A stretch of 64,000 bases of DNA, taken from contig NZ_JARXVF010000003.1 in NCBI RefSeq assembly GCF_029892515.1, forward strand, positions 1 to 64,000, read 5' to 3'. Positions 1 through 8,255 of this stretch are shown in pieces. Source of the DNA: Pseudaminobacter soli (ex Li et al. 2025). Its GTDB lineage: Bacteria; Pseudomonadota; Alphaproteobacteria; Rhizobiales; Rhizobiaceae. Below the pieces are notes generated by a model, which was not told where the DNA came from, made no database searches, and saw only the letters and a program-made list of their open reading frames with translations. The position numbers and the translations under genes are program-made. Every line of letters begins with the position of its first letter. The first letter of the stretch is position 1.

Positions 1-105
1 GGGATGGCGAAAGCCGTTGTGGCGGTGGCACGGCGGCTGGCCGTGATCTTGCATCGAATGTGGATGGACAACACGCCATACCGCTGGGAGGCCAAAGCGG
101 CTTGA
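1..105 (+). CDS. IS110-family transposase, C-terminal fragment
   Basis: Only the final 34 codons are in the window, read from base 1 and ending with TGA at 103-105. The peptide contains ARRLAVILHRMW followed by a short basic/aromatic tail, the usual ending of IS110-family (DEDD plus Tnp20 domain) transposases. The catalytic domains lie to the left of the window, so intactness cannot be judged. Assignment rests on the tail motif and on the non-coding DNA that follows it. Confidence 0.65.
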   Translation, partial: GMAKAVVAVARRLAVILHRMWMDNTPYRWEAKAA

Positions 106-413
106 GCTTGGATTAGAATTCCGCGTGCCGCGCGGATAGAGGTCCCGTGCAGGGACGGGTGGGTAGGCAATCTCGAGGCGGGCTTGAACGCCAGGTTTCT
201 GGTCAGTTCGCAAAGAAGATTGAGGTGTCTCTCCGTCCGACCCGATCATGAAGCGGCCCGGTGCCGACTTCGGAGAGAAGCAAGACCCCTGGCGGGAGCT
301 CGTAAGCACGACGCGGCAGCACCTGAATTGCTGACACGATCCTTTGTGCGCATCGTTAGAGCCTGGAGCTTGCTATCCGGGGCACTTTTCTGCGCTTGAC
401 AGTTCCCGCCCCA
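1..413 (+). mobile_element. 3' end of an IS110-family (IS1111-type) insertion sequence, truncated by the window edge
   Basis: The element starts outside the window. It comprises the last codons of a transposase (1-105) and about 300 bases with no convincing gene, ending near the TTGACAGTTCC sequence around 397-407. IS1111-group elements carry a long non-coding right end downstream of the transposase gene, from which a bridge (seekRNA-type) RNA is made; the stretch 106-400 is in the right place for that. The exact right boundary is approximate because no terminal repeat or target junction could be confirmed by eye. Confidence 0.6.
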
Positions 414-449
414 AAAGAGAAGCCCGCCGCCTTGCGCCCCCGGAGGCGG

Positions 450-536
450 TCAGTCTTCCAGCTCGATCGGCAGGGCGATTTCGGCAGACGAGGCGATGAT
501 CGCCAGCTGCGTCGGGTCGCCCAGCGCGGTCGGGAC
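450..536 (-). pseudogene. arsR remnant with internal deletion (partial copy of the regulator at 1357-1692)
   Basis: Read on the minus strand this stretch encodes ALGDPTQLAI joined directly to IASSAEIALPIELED and a stop. The intact ArsR regulator at 1357-1692 has ALGDPTRLAI near its N-terminus and IIASAAEIALPIALED at its C-terminus, about 70 residues apart. The copy has therefore lost the whole DNA-binding core, and the join is in frame. The likely junction is the near-identical decamer GCGATGATCG / GCGACGATCG found at both edges of the missing segment in the parent. It lies between the IS right end and the DHFR-like gene. No start codon or function is expected. Confidence 0.75.
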
Positions 537-578
537 GGGTGGCTATCAGGAGATCAGTTACAGCAGGCGGTTCATCCG

Positions 579-1241
579 TTAACGCATTTCCGCCAGTCCG
601 CGCCGCCGCTCCAGTTCCGCCTCGCTGGGGTTATCCAGCCCGAAGTCGCCGGTCTGGACCTCGCCGGCGCGCTCGTAGGCAGCGACGATGACGCCCTTGG
701 GCGTGACCAGGCTGTCGGTCAGCTTGAGCGCGGCGGGCATGGTGCCGGACCCGAACAGCTTCTTTCCCTTGCCCAGCACGATCGGCATCACGATGAGCTG
801 GAAGCGGTCGATGAGATCATGCTCCAGCAATTGCTGGATGAGCTGGCTGGAGCCCTGGATGAGCAGCTGCGGTCCGTCCTCCTGCTTGAGCCTGCGCAGG
901 GAAGCGGGGACGTCCTCGCCAAGCCATTCGGTGTTCTGCCAGGTGAGGCTCTTGGGGTCATGTGTGGCGACATATTTGGTCACGCCGTCGAAGATCGGGC
1001 CGATCGGGTCGTCCTTCACATAGGGCCAGTGGGCGGCGAAGATGTCATAGGTGCGCCGGCCCAGAAGCAGGTCGAAGGGCGTTTCGAACAGCTTGCCCAT
1101 GACCCCGCCCAGCGCCTCGTCGAAATGGGGTGCGACCCAGCCTGCGTGCTGGAAGCCGCCGGTGGGGTCTTCCTGCGGGCCGCCGGGCGCCTGCATGACG
1201 CCGTCGAGGCTGACGAATATCGCGGCATTGATTGTTCTCAT
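579..1241 (-). CDS. Dihydrofolate reductase family protein (RibD C-terminal domain)
   Basis: A 220-residue protein of the RibD_C/DHFR-like superfamily, a group of NADPH-dependent reductases usually of unknown substrate. It opens with INAAIFVSLDGVMQAPGG and contains LLLGRRTYDIFAAHWP and LLIQGSSQLIQQLLEHDLID, the conserved N-terminal strand, nucleotide-binding loop and C-terminal helix signatures of the YwjB/YyaP type. The ATG at 1241 is chosen because GGGAGA lies just upstream; an in-frame extension lacks a better site. The gene sits next to an ArsR regulator on the same strand, a pairing often seen in proteobacteria, so it may belong to the ArsR regulon. True DHFR activity in folate metabolism is unlikely. 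Confidence 0.85.
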   Translation of the reverse strand: MRTINAAIFVSLDGVMQAPGGPQEDPTGGFQHAGWVAPHFDEALGGVMGKLFETPFDLLLGRRTYDIFAAHWPYVKDDPIGPIFDGVTKYVATHDPKSLTWQNTEWLGEDVPASLRRLKQEDGPQLLIQGSSQLIQQLLEHDLIDRFQLIVMPIVLGKGKKLFGSGTMPAALKLTDSLVTPKGVIVAAYERAGEVQTGDFGLDNPSEAELERRRGLAEMR

Positions 1242-1356
1242 GATGTGTCTCCCGATTGGACCGGGCCTCATTGCAGGTCCGGCGATGGCCCGAGGACGCG
1301 TGGCGAGGCGACATCCCGACATTCAAAAATGCAATTCCTGATCCCGCCGGCGGCGG

Positions 1357-1692
1357 TCAGTCTTCCAGCGCGATCGGCAGGGCGATTTCGGCCGCCGAGG
1401 CGATGATCGAATCGAGCAGGCCCGGAAAAAGCTTGTCGAGGTCTTCGCGGCGCAACGAGATCAGCCGGCTGGTGCCCGATACTTCGGTGTAGATCACCCC
1501 GGCCTCGCGCAGCTTGGCGACGTGATAGCTGATGTTGGTCTTGGAGCCGAGATCCAAGAACTGGCCGCAGCGCATGGGCGTGGCCTCGTCGCGGGCGAGC
1601 TGGGCGACGATCGCCAGCCGCGTCGGGTCGCCTAGCGCGACCAGGACATTGGCGAGCGTGATCTGTTCGGTTGTCGGATGCGGCAGGCTCAT
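1357..1692 (-). CDS. ArsR-family winged-helix transcriptional regulator
   Basis: A 111-residue protein with the ArsR/SmtB core: ALGDPTRLAIVAQLA (first helices), CGQFLDLGSKTNISYHVAKLREAGVI (recognition helix-turn-helix) and a wing ending SRLISLRREDLDKLFPG. No metal-binding CxC motif is seen in the recognition helix, so the inducer is probably not a thiophilic metal. ATG at 1692 is the first ATG of the frame; longer forms would need a TTG start. It is divergent from the MFS exporter at 1853, and two perfect inverted repeats lie in the gap. Expected role: autorepressor and repressor of the exporter, perhaps with the DHFR-like gene downstream. Confidence 0.85.
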   Translation of the reverse strand: MSLPHPTTEQITLANVLVALGDPTRLAIVAQLARDEATPMRCGQFLDLGSKTNISYHVAKLREAGVIYTEVSGTSRLISLRREDLDKLFPGLLDSIIASAAEIALPIALED

Positions 1693-1769
1693 GGCGCGAA
1701 CATAGCCATTTTTCTGCTCCCTCTTCAATGCGGCGAGGCGCTCCTGACACGAGGCAGACAGGAGAACAA

Positions 1770-1789
1770 TGCCAGACTTCAATCTGGCA
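1770..1789. promoter_or_regulatory. Perfect inverted repeat, candidate ArsR operator 1
   Basis: TGCCAGA and TCTGGCA are separated by six bases (CTTCAA). The repeat lies 78-97 bases upstream of the arsR start and just before a TTGACA hexamer (1792-1797) facing the MFS gene. It has the same 7-6-7 geometry as the repeat at 1819-1838. Confidence 0.5.
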
Positions 1790-1818
1790 GATTGACAGAA
1801 CCGGGAGACAAGTTCAGT

Positions 1819-1838
1819 AGTTCAATAACCTTTGAACT
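1819..1838. promoter_or_regulatory. Perfect inverted repeat, candidate ArsR operator 2
   Basis: AGTTCAA and TTGAACT flank TAACCT, immediately before the AAGGAGA ribosome binding site (1839-1845) of the MFS gene. This is a position where a bound repressor would block transcription of the exporter. Assignment to the adjacent ArsR is inference. Confidence 0.5.
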
Positions 1839-1852
1839 AAGGAGAGAGTCTT

Positions 1853-3028
1853 ATGGACAAGCGGCTCATATGGCTCGCGGTCGGTTCCTTCACCATGAGT
1901 ACGGTCGGCTTCGTGTTTTCGAGCCTGCTTCCGTCGATCGCGGCCGACACGCACACGACCGTGCCCATGGCCGGCTATCTCATCACCGTGTTTTCGCTGT
2001 CCTATGCCATCGGTGCGCCGGTGCTGTCGGCGCTGGCCGGGGCGGCCGACCGGCGGCGCGTGCTGACGGTGGCGATGCTCATCTTCCTGGCCGGCAATGT
2101 GGCTGCCGCCACCAGCGTGTCCTTTGCAACGCTGCTGCTGGCCCAGATACTGATGGGCATGGCGAGCGGGCTGTTTGCCGCAACCGCGCAGGCCACCGCC
2201 GTGTCGCTGGCCGGGCCCGAGCATCGGGCACTGGCGATCTCGGTGGTCGTGGGCGGCACGACCTTTGCCGTGGCGCTCGGCGCGCCGCTGGGGGCGCTGA
2301 TCGCGGCGGTCTGGGGCTGGCGCGGCACTTTTGGCGCGGTTGCTGTTTTGGCGCTGGCCTGCGCGATCGTGCTGTGGCTGCGCCTGCCGCGCGGGCTTGC
2401 GGGAACCAAGCTGACCTTACGCGAACGCTTCAGCATTATCGGCCATGCCGGGATTGCGCCGTCGCTGGCCGTCACGTTCCTCTATCTCGCCGGCGGCTTC
2501 ATCCTCATCTCCTATCTTGCGCCGCTGGCGATCGAAGGGGCGGGGCTGACGAAGATCGCTTTGCCGGGGCTGCTGCTGGCCTTTGGCATCGGCGCGGTGA
2601 TCGGCAATCTGTCCAGCGGCTACCTGGCCGACCGGCTCGGGGCGACGCGCATGGTGGTGGCCTCGCTGCTGCTATCCGCGACCATGGTGCTTTCGATCGC
2701 GCTTGGACTGCATCTGCTGCCGCGCGAGCTTTGCGGGCCGCTGCTGATCGGGATCATGCTGCCCTGGGGCATCATCGGCTGGGCATTTCCTCCGGCCCAG
2801 GCGAGCCGCATCGTCGGCTATGCGCCTGAGGTGGCGCACCTGACGCTGTCGCTCAATGCCTCGGCGATGTATCTCGGCATCGCCAGCGGAACGGCGATCG
2901 GCGGCCGGGTTCTGGAAAACACCGCACCCGCCGACCTCGGCTTCGTCGCCGCGCTGTTTCCAATGGCCGCGCTTGCGGTGCTCTTCTCAATCCTGCGCTC
3001 GCAGCGGAGGCTGGCCGCTGCGGAGTGA
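1853..3028 (+). CDS. MFS drug-efflux-type transporter (DHA1/AraJ-like)
   Basis: A 391-residue inner-membrane protein with about twelve hydrophobic segments, starting at an ATG seven bases after AAGGAGA. The N-terminal half shows FSLSYAIGAPVLSALAGAADRRRVL, the loop 2-3 signature of DHA1 exporters, and the second half has a matching GYLADRLGATR. Members export drugs, sugars or dyes by proton antiport. Divergence from an ArsR regulator across a 160-base gap with two inverted repeats suggests ligand-inducible efflux. The substrate cannot be read from the sequence. Confidence 0.85.
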   Translation: MDKRLIWLAVGSFTMSTVGFVFSSLLPSIAADTHTTVPMAGYLITVFSLSYAIGAPVLSALAGAADRRRVLTVAMLIFLAGNVAAATSVSFATLLLAQILMGMASGLFAATAQATAVSLAGPEHRALAISVVVGGTTFAVALGAPLGALIAAVWGWRGTFGAVAVLALACAIVLWLRLPRGLAGTKLTLRERFSIIGHAGIAPSLAVTFLYLAGGFILISYLAPLAIEGAGLTKIALPGLLLAFGIGAVIGNLSSGYLADRLGATRMVVASLLLSATMVLSIALGLHLLPRELCGPLLIGIMLPWGIIGWAFPPAQASRIVGYAPEVAHLTLSLNASAMYLGIASGTAIGGRVLENTAPADLGFVAALFPMAALAVLFSILRSQRRLAAAE

Positions 3029-3034
3029 GGGCGG

Positions 3035-3787
3035 TCAGGCCGGCATGAAGCCCGTGCGCAACGCATGGGCCCATCCCGTCCGGCCAGCTTGCTCAGCCCG
3101 CCTTGCGGCACTTTCCCAATCGTAGTCGACGGCGATGAACTCGAAGCGCGGCTCGTCATCGCCGCGCAATTCCACCAAACCGTAGCGGGCATGGGGCGAG
3201 CCTTGCTCCGAAACATATGCGGGTTCGCTGTCGTCCTCATAGGCCGGGCAGCCGACACTGCCGGGGTTGAAGATCATCCGGCCGTTCGAAAGCCGTATGA
3301 GTTCGGGGCGGTGGCTGTGGCCGCAAAGGATCATTCGGGCCGTTGGATCCAGCGCCGTCAGCTTTTTCTCGATCGTGGCAAGAGGGGCGCGGGCCAGGTG
3401 GCCGTTCACCACTTCGTCCATCAGGTAGCGCTCATCGTGGTCCGGACGGGCATGGAAGGCGAGCACGGACGGGGCGATCTCCAACCGCATCGGCAGTGCG
3501 CCGAGATGGGCGCGCTGCGCCGGCATCAGCCGCTCATGGGCGAAGCGGTCGGAAAGCCACATCTCGTCCGAAATGTCTTCTGCGACGCGGCGATCGTGAT
3601 TGCCGCGCACGGTGGGGGCAGCAAGCTTTTCGAGCAGGTCGAAGGTCTCGCGCGGCCATAGCGGCCCGGAAACGCAATCGCCCAGATTGACGACGATGTC
3701 GGCGCCACCGTGTCGCCGGAGGTCGTCAAGCACGGCCTCGAGCGCGGCGACATTGCCATGGATATCCGCGATGACTGCAATTTTCAT
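3035..3787 (-). CDS. Metallophosphoesterase, YfcE/calcineurin-like
   Basis: A 250-residue cytoplasmic enzyme with the full dinuclear-metal motif series: DIH (residues 8-10), GDCVSGP, RGNHD, and GHSH near the C-terminal third, followed by NPGSVGCP. Family members hydrolyse phosphodiesters or phosphomonoesters with Mn or Fe. ATG at 3787 puts the first beta strand (KIAVIADIHGN) directly at the N-terminus. It converges on the MFS gene with only six bases between the stops. Substrate unknown; bis-nucleoside tetraphosphatase-like and phosphodiesterase roles are both possible. Confidence 0.85.
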   Translation of the reverse strand: MKIAVIADIHGNVAALEAVLDDLRRHGGADIVVNLGDCVSGPLWPRETFDLLEKLAAPTVRGNHDRRVAEDISDEMWLSDRFAHERLMPAQRAHLGALPMRLEIAPSVLAFHARPDHDERYLMDEVVNGHLARAPLATIEKKLTALDPTARMILCGHSHRPELIRLSNGRMIFNPGSVGCPAYEDDSEPAYVSEQGSPHARYGLVELRGDDEPRFEFIAVDYDWESAARRAEQAGRTGWAHALRTGFMPA

Positions 3788-3843
3788 GGCCACTCCCCGG
3801 TATCGCAAGAGTCTTACCGGGGAGCGGTGGCTGTGTCAGTGGC

Positions 3844-5193
3844 TCAGCCGGCCACGAAGTCGTAGATCAGCTTCAGGTTCAGCACGGCGATGACGATGCC
3901 GATGAACATGGCAAAGACCGTGAGCCAGCGCGGCGCCACCAGCGCGCCCATCTTGGCCTTGCTGGCCGTGAAGATGACCAGCGGGAACACCGCGAAGGAA
4001 AGCTGCAGGCTCAGCACCACCTGACTGAGGATCAGGAGCTTGGCCGTGCCGCTTTCGCCGTACCAGATGGTGACGGCGGCGGCCGGCACGATGGCAAGCG
4101 CCCGGGTGATGAGGCGGCGCAGCCAGGGCGCCAGCTTCATCTGGATAAAGCCTTCCATGACGATCTGGCCGGCAAGCGTGGCCGTGACGCTGGAATTGAT
4201 GCCGCAGCAGATCAGCGCGATGCCGAACAGCATCGGCGCCACCGAGACGCCCAGCAGCGGGGCAAGCAGGGCATGTGCCTGGGCGATGTCCTCGACATTG
4301 GTCTGGCCGACCTTGTGGAAGGTGGCTGCAGCCAGGATCAGGATCGAGGCGTTGATGACCAGCGCGAAGGTCAGCGCGATGGTGGAATCCCAGGTGGCAA
4401 ATCTCAGCGCTTCGCGCTTGTGCTCGAGGCTATCGCCATAGGCGCGGGTCTGCACGATGCCCGAATGCAGGTAGAGATTGTGCGGCATGACCGTCGCGCC
4501 GAGAATTCCGAGCGCGATGTAAAGCATGTCCGGGTTGGTGACGATCTCGGTGGTGGGGGCAAAGCCGCGGATCACGCCGCCCCAGTCCGGGTCGGCCATG
4601 GCGATCTGGATGGCAAAGCACGCCGCGATGACCGCAAGCAGCGCGATGATCAGCGCCTCGACCCAGCGGAAGCCGAGCTTTTGCAGGTAGAGGATCAGGA
4701 ACACGTCGAGCGCGGTGATGAGCACGCCGATCTCGAGCGGGATGCCGAAGATGAGGTTGAGGCCGATGGCAGTGCCGATGACCTCGGCAAGGTCGGTGGC
4801 GATGATGGCGACCTCGGCCATGATCCAGAGGACGTAGGAAACCTCCTTGCCGTAGGCGTCGCGGCAGGCCTGGGCGAGGTCGCGGCCCGAGCCGATGGCG
4901 AGCCGGGCGCAGAGCGCCTGCAGGACGACGGCCATGATGTTGGACACCAGCGCCACGACCAGCAGCGAGTAGCCGAACTTCGAGCCGCCGGCGAGCGAGG
5001 TGGCCCAGTTGCCGGGGTCCATATAGCCGACGGCGACGAGATAGCCGGGGCCTATAAAGGCGACGGCCCGACGCCAGGTCGGGCCGGTGGTTCTTACTGC
5101 GATGGAACGGTGGACATCTGAGAGAGATGCTTCGCCTCTCGGCTGGCGCCACCCTTCAGCGGTTTCGGTGGCGGTGCGGCTGGATAAGTCCAT
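3844..5193 (-). CDS. mntH: Nramp-family divalent metal (manganese) transporter MntH
   Basis: A 449-residue proton-coupled importer of Mn(II) and related divalent ions. Transmembrane segment 1 carries DPGNWATS, the metal-binding DPGN motif, and segment 6 carries the MPHNLYLHS motif; together they define Nramp proteins. About eleven hydrophobic segments follow a hydrophilic N-terminal tail of about 35 residues. The gene is alone on its strand, with a near-palindromic TGCAAATC-ATTGGCA 37 bases upstream. In Brucella mntH is controlled by the Fur-family regulator Mur, so similar manganese repression is likely here. Confidence 0.92.
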   Translation of the reverse strand: MDLSSRTATETAEGWRQPRGEASLSDVHRSIAVRTTGPTWRRAVAFIGPGYLVAVGYMDPGNWATSLAGGSKFGYSLLVVALVSNIMAVVLQALCARLAIGSGRDLAQACRDAYGKEVSYVLWIMAEVAIIATDLAEVIGTAIGLNLIFGIPLEIGVLITALDVFLILYLQKLGFRWVEALIIALLAVIAACFAIQIAMADPDWGGVIRGFAPTTEIVTNPDMLYIALGILGATVMPHNLYLHSGIVQTRAYGDSLEHKREALRFATWDSTIALTFALVINASILILAAATFHKVGQTNVEDIAQAHALLAPLLGVSVAPMLFGIALICCGINSSVTATLAGQIVMEGFIQMKLAPWLRRLITRALAIVPAAAVTIWYGESGTAKLLILSQVVLSLQLSFAVFPLVIFTASKAKMGALVAPRWLTVFAMFIGIVIAVLNLKLIYDFVAG

Positions 5194-5229
5194 GCTTTGT
5201 CTGGCCTGGTTTCGGCTTAAATTCGCAAT

Positions 5230-5244
5230 TGCAAATCATTGGCA
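5230..5244 (-). promoter_or_regulatory. Candidate Mur/Fur-type manganese-responsive box upstream of mntH
   Basis: TGCAAAT-C-ATTGGCA is an inverted repeat with one mismatch, 37-51 bases before the mntH start, where a promoter would lie. A GCAATTGC palindrome (5225-5232) overlaps its edge. It resembles A/T-rich TGCAAAT-type Mur-responsive sequences of rhizobia, as recalled and not aligned. Confidence 0.4.
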
Positions 5245-5431
5245 GTTAAACTTAGGCGAGATCAAGGAGGGGCAAGGTGGGGAGTGCGATATTTTTACGG
5301 AGGTGTTGCGGTCTGGCAGCAGGCGTCTGGCACGTTATGCCTCATTGGCACTGCGAGGCAGCGTAAAGAATTCCAGAACTATCGACGGCGCTGAGCCTAC
5401 CCCCTTACCACAAGGGTCGCACTTGAATTCG

Positions 5432-5568
5432 ACCCCCACTCCGGTTTGCTTTGCAAACCACCTCTCCCCCGGTCGACGGGGAGAGGAAACGTCGTCCGCG
5501 AGCCTGGCGCCTTTCCTCTCCCCTTTTGAGGGGGAGAGGTGCCGAGCGAAGCGAGGCGGAGTGGGGGT
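5432..5568. repeat. Dispersed rhizobial intergenic palindrome (about 137 bp)
   Basis: The left arm begins ACCCCCACTCCG and runs into CACCTCTCCCCC. The right arm ends CGGAGTGGGGGT preceded by GGGGAGAGGTG, so the element is a long imperfect inverted repeat with internal C/G-rich hairpins. This is the style of the palindromic intergenic repeats scattered through Mesorhizobium and Rhizobium genomes. It lies between mntH and the methyltransferase and has no coding potential. Confidence 0.75.
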
Positions 5569-5666
5569 AAGCCGTGCCAGGGTGGGGTATTTCAGATGCA
5601 ATTAGCGGCGAGCTTGGACTCCCCCAATTGCGGTTACCTGCACAACTGGGCCGAGTTGATCTCGCT

Positions 5667-6494
5667 TCAGCGTTTCCGCGCCAGCATCTGGATGGGGGCG
5701 ATGGTGCCGGCCGAGAGCGCTGTCATGAGATTGCCCATCCGCACCCCCGCTGCCGGGCCCATCACAATGTGCATGCCGAGCGGCGACGGCCCGTTCTTGG
5801 CTATGTCCTCGCGCATCTTGCGGTTTAGCTCGAGCGCCATCTCGCGGCGGTTCCTTTCGGCTTCGATGACAAAGCCGGCATCCTTGAGCAATCGCCGGTA
5901 GGTGTCGGGCGTCTCGACAAAGCTGGTCGCGTTGGTTTCCGCCCAAGGCATGGGGTAGGACAGCTCGCCGTCGCCCATGCGCATGATGTCGTAGACGGCG
6001 AAGATGCCGTCCTGCCTGAGAACGCGATGGACCTCGCGTATCGCGCCGGCCTTGTCGGCGATGTTCATGCCGACATGGATGAGCGTTGCGCGGTCGAAGG
6101 CCCCATCCTTGAAGGGGAGGGAAAGCGCGCTTGCCGGGACAAACGAGGCGCGGTCGGAAAGCCCGCAGCGCGCCGTCAGCGCGTTGGCAACCGCCACAAA
6201 TTCCTCGGTAAGATCGACGCCGACGACATTTGCGTCGTGTTGCTCGGCGAAATAGCGGGCCGGCCCGCCGATGCCCGAGCCGATATCCAGAAGCCGCATG
6301 CCTGGGGAAAGGGCCAGATCGTTCGCGAGTTCAGCGGTCGCCGCCTTCCAGCCGAGGTGGAATTCGTCGGCGGCGGAAAGGTCCGACGGCTGGAGCTTGT
6401 CGATGTCCTTTCCGCTGCTGCGCAGCGCATCCAGTATCGTGCGTTCGAGCGCGCCGTGGCTGTAATGCCGGGCGACGTCCTGTTCGGTGGTCAT
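5667..6494 (-). CDS. SAM-dependent class I methyltransferase
   Basis: A 275-residue enzyme with a Rossmann methyltransferase core. Motif I LLDIGSGIGGPARYFA is near residue 72, followed by VVGVDLT and a post-II segment. The layout resembles sarcosine/dimethylglycine and UbiE-type small-molecule methyltransferases (Methyltransf_11). ATG at 6494 follows a GAGGG site; the reading frame can extend two codons to a TTG. It is transcribed alone, divergent from the metallopeptidase at 6717. The acceptor substrate is not evident. Confidence 0.8.
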   Translation of the reverse strand: MTTEQDVARHYSHGALERTILDALRSSGKDIDKLQPSDLSAADEFHLGWKAATAELANDLALSPGMRLLDIGSGIGGPARYFAEQHDANVVGVDLTEEFVAVANALTARCGLSDRASFVPASALSLPFKDGAFDRATLIHVGMNIADKAGAIREVHRVLRQDGIFAVYDIMRMGDGELSYPMPWAETNATSFVETPDTYRRLLKDAGFVIEAERNRREMALELNRKMREDIAKNGPSPLGMHIVMGPAAGVRMGNLMTALSAGTIAPIQMLARKR

Positions 6495-6716
6495 GGCCAA
6501 CCCTCGTCTGAAGCTGTCCGGAAAAGTTTTGTGCAGCCTACGCCGTTTTCGTTGCTGCTGAAACCGTTACGGAAACGAACGGGACCGTTTCAGGCGGCGC
6601 GACGGGTCCCGGAAAAACTCTGTGACTTGCTGCAACCGTTGGACTAGATTCTGGGTTGATGTCGTGGTCCGCGGCAGCGAAGCCGCCGGACCCGAAACGA
6701 GAATAAGGTTCGCATC

Positions 6717-7619
6717 ATGCTCTGGAAAGGCCGCCGGCAAAGCGACAATGTCGAGGACGATCGGGGCCAGGGCGGCTTCGGCGGCGGCATGGGGCCGGGC
6801 GGCGGTTTTCGTATCCCGACCGGCGGCGCATCCGGCGGGCTTTCGCTTTCGGGCATCATCATTATCGTCGTGATCTATTTCGTGCTCAAGGCCGTCGGCA
6901 TCGATCCGATGATGGTTCTCGACGGCGGCCCGGGGATGGGGCCGGGCAGCAGCCAGATCAGCCGCAATGGGCCGCAATCCAATGACGAGATGAAGCAGTT
7001 CGTCGCCACCGTGCTCGCCGAGACGGAAGACACCTGGAGCGGCATCTTCCAGGCCAACGGCCTGAAATATGAGGATCCCAAGCTGGTGTTGTTTACCGGC
7101 CAGACGCGGTCGGGCTGCGGCTACGCCTCGGCGGCGTCTGGGCCGTTCTACTGCCCGGAAGATCACAAGGTCTATATCGACCTCTCCTTCTACGACCAGC
7201 TCGACCGCCAGTTTGGCGCTTCGGGCGATTTTGCGCAGGCCTATGTGCTGGCGCACGAGGTCGGCCACCATGTGCAGAACCTGCTTGGCATCCTGCCCAA
7301 GGTCAACCGCATGCGGGAGTCCATGAGCGAGGACCAGTCCAACGTCATGTCGGTGCGTGTCGAGCTGCAGGCCGACTGCTTCGCCGGCATCTGGGGCCAC
7401 TATACCGGGCAGAAGGGCATTTTGGAGAAAGGCGACCTCGAAGAGGCGCTGAACGCCGCCAAGCAGATCGGCGACGACACGCTGCAGCGGCGCACGCAGG
7501 GCTATGTGGTGCCCGAAACCTTCAACCACGGCACCTCGGCGCAGCGCATGAAATGGTTCAAGCGCGGCTTCGACAGTGGCAAGGTGGCCGACTGCGACAC
7601 GTTCAACAACCAGCCTTGA
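6717..7619 (+). CDS. ypfJ: Putative neutral zinc metallopeptidase (YpfJ family)
   Basis: A 300-residue membrane-anchored protein. A glycine-rich N-terminal tail is followed by one transmembrane segment (about residues 44-60, SGIIIIVVIYFVLKAVG) and a long extracytoplasmic domain with the HExxH zinc motif at H180-E181-H184 (HEVGHHVQN). A cysteine pair near CGYASAASGPFYCPE is typical of the family. Length and order match YpfJ/KPN_02809 proteins, whose substrate is unknown. The gene is free-standing. Confidence 0.88.
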   Translation: MLWKGRRQSDNVEDDRGQGGFGGGMGPGGGFRIPTGGASGGLSLSGIIIIVVIYFVLKAVGIDPMMVLDGGPGMGPGSSQISRNGPQSNDEMKQFVATVLAETEDTWSGIFQANGLKYEDPKLVLFTGQTRSGCGYASAASGPFYCPEDHKVYIDLSFYDQLDRQFGASGDFAQAYVLAHEVGHHVQNLLGILPKVNRMRESMSEDQSNVMSVRVELQADCFAGIWGHYTGQKGILEKGDLEEALNAAKQIGDDTLQRRTQGYVVPETFNHGTSAQRMKWFKRGFDSGKVADCDTFNNQP

Positions 7620-7643
7620 AGACGCCGGCCGGGCAGACGGCCG

Positions 7644-7664
7644 CACCGGCTCGATGAGCCGGTG
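7644..7664. terminator. Hairpin between convergent genes
   Basis: CACCGGCTC and GAGCCGGTG form a perfect nine-base stem around GAT, 25 bases after the metallopeptidase stop and before the convergent DUF983 gene. There is no T-run, so intrinsic termination is uncertain. Confidence 0.4.
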
Positions 7665-7682
7665 GAGGATGCTGAGGCAGGG

Positions 7683-8105
7683 TCAGGATTTTCCCACGTC
7701 CCGGTCGCGCTTGGCGCGGGCATGCCATTCGTAGTCGATCGAGCCTTCGGCGGCCTTGTGGAAATATTGCGAGCAGACCAGCCAGCCCTTTAGAGGCCTG
7801 AGCAGCAGCAGGCAGGCGGCAAGCGTCAAAGGCAGGGTGGTCAGCAGATGCACCCAGATCGGCGGCTCGTAGGTGAGCTGCAGCCAGAGCGCGAAGCCCA
7901 GCGCCGGCACGGCCACGATGGTCATGGCGAAGAAGGCAGGGCCGTCGGCAGGATCGGCGAAGGAATAATCAAGCCCACAGACCTCGCAACGCGGCGCGAG
8001 CGTCAGAAAACCCCGAAACAGATGGCCCTTCTGGCAGCGCGGACAGCGGCCGAGACTGCCGGTGAGCATGGGATTTTCGGTGGGCTTATAGGTGGATGCT
8101 TGCAT
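7683..8105 (-). CDS. DUF983 membrane protein with zinc-ribbon head
   Basis: A 140-residue protein with two CxxC pairs, CPRC (about residues 22-25) and CEVC (about 40-43), followed by two hydrophobic segments (AFFAMTIVAVPALGFALWL and LLTTLPLTLAACLLLL). This is the standard DUF983 layout found across alphaproteobacteria; function is unknown, with occasional association with cytochrome oxidase loci. ATG at 8105 has AGAGGG upstream. It converges on the metallopeptidase and is separated from carA by the carA terminator. Confidence 0.82.
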   Translation of the reverse strand: MQASTYKPTENPMLTGSLGRCPRCQKGHLFRGFLTLAPRCEVCGLDYSFADPADGPAFFAMTIVAVPALGFALWLQLTYEPPIWVHLLTTLPLTLAACLLLLRPLKGWLVCSQYFHKAAEGSIDYEWHARAKRDRDVGKS

Positions 8106-8194
8106 TGCGCGACCCTCTCTCTCCCACGGGAAAATATAGGGTTGGTGCGATCGTCGCCCATGCGACATGAGGGCCTGCGACAGTTCGGCAGGCT

Positions 8195-8223
8195 TAAAGA
8201 AAAAGCCGCCCGAAGGCGGCTTT
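8195..8223 (-). terminator. Rho-independent terminator of carA
   Basis: On the minus strand AAAGCCGCC-TTCG-GGCGGCTTT forms a perfect nine-base stem with a stable TTCG loop and is followed by TTCTTT. It lies 33 bases after the carA stop. Confidence 0.85.
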
Positions 8224-8255
8224 CAAGGGGATTGTAAAAGCCGTGTGAGGCCGGC

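Noticed and set aside
396-1406. A 336-codon plus-strand frame over the DHFR-like gene
   Set aside because: It is antisense to a gene with clear family motifs and runs across the arsR remnant.
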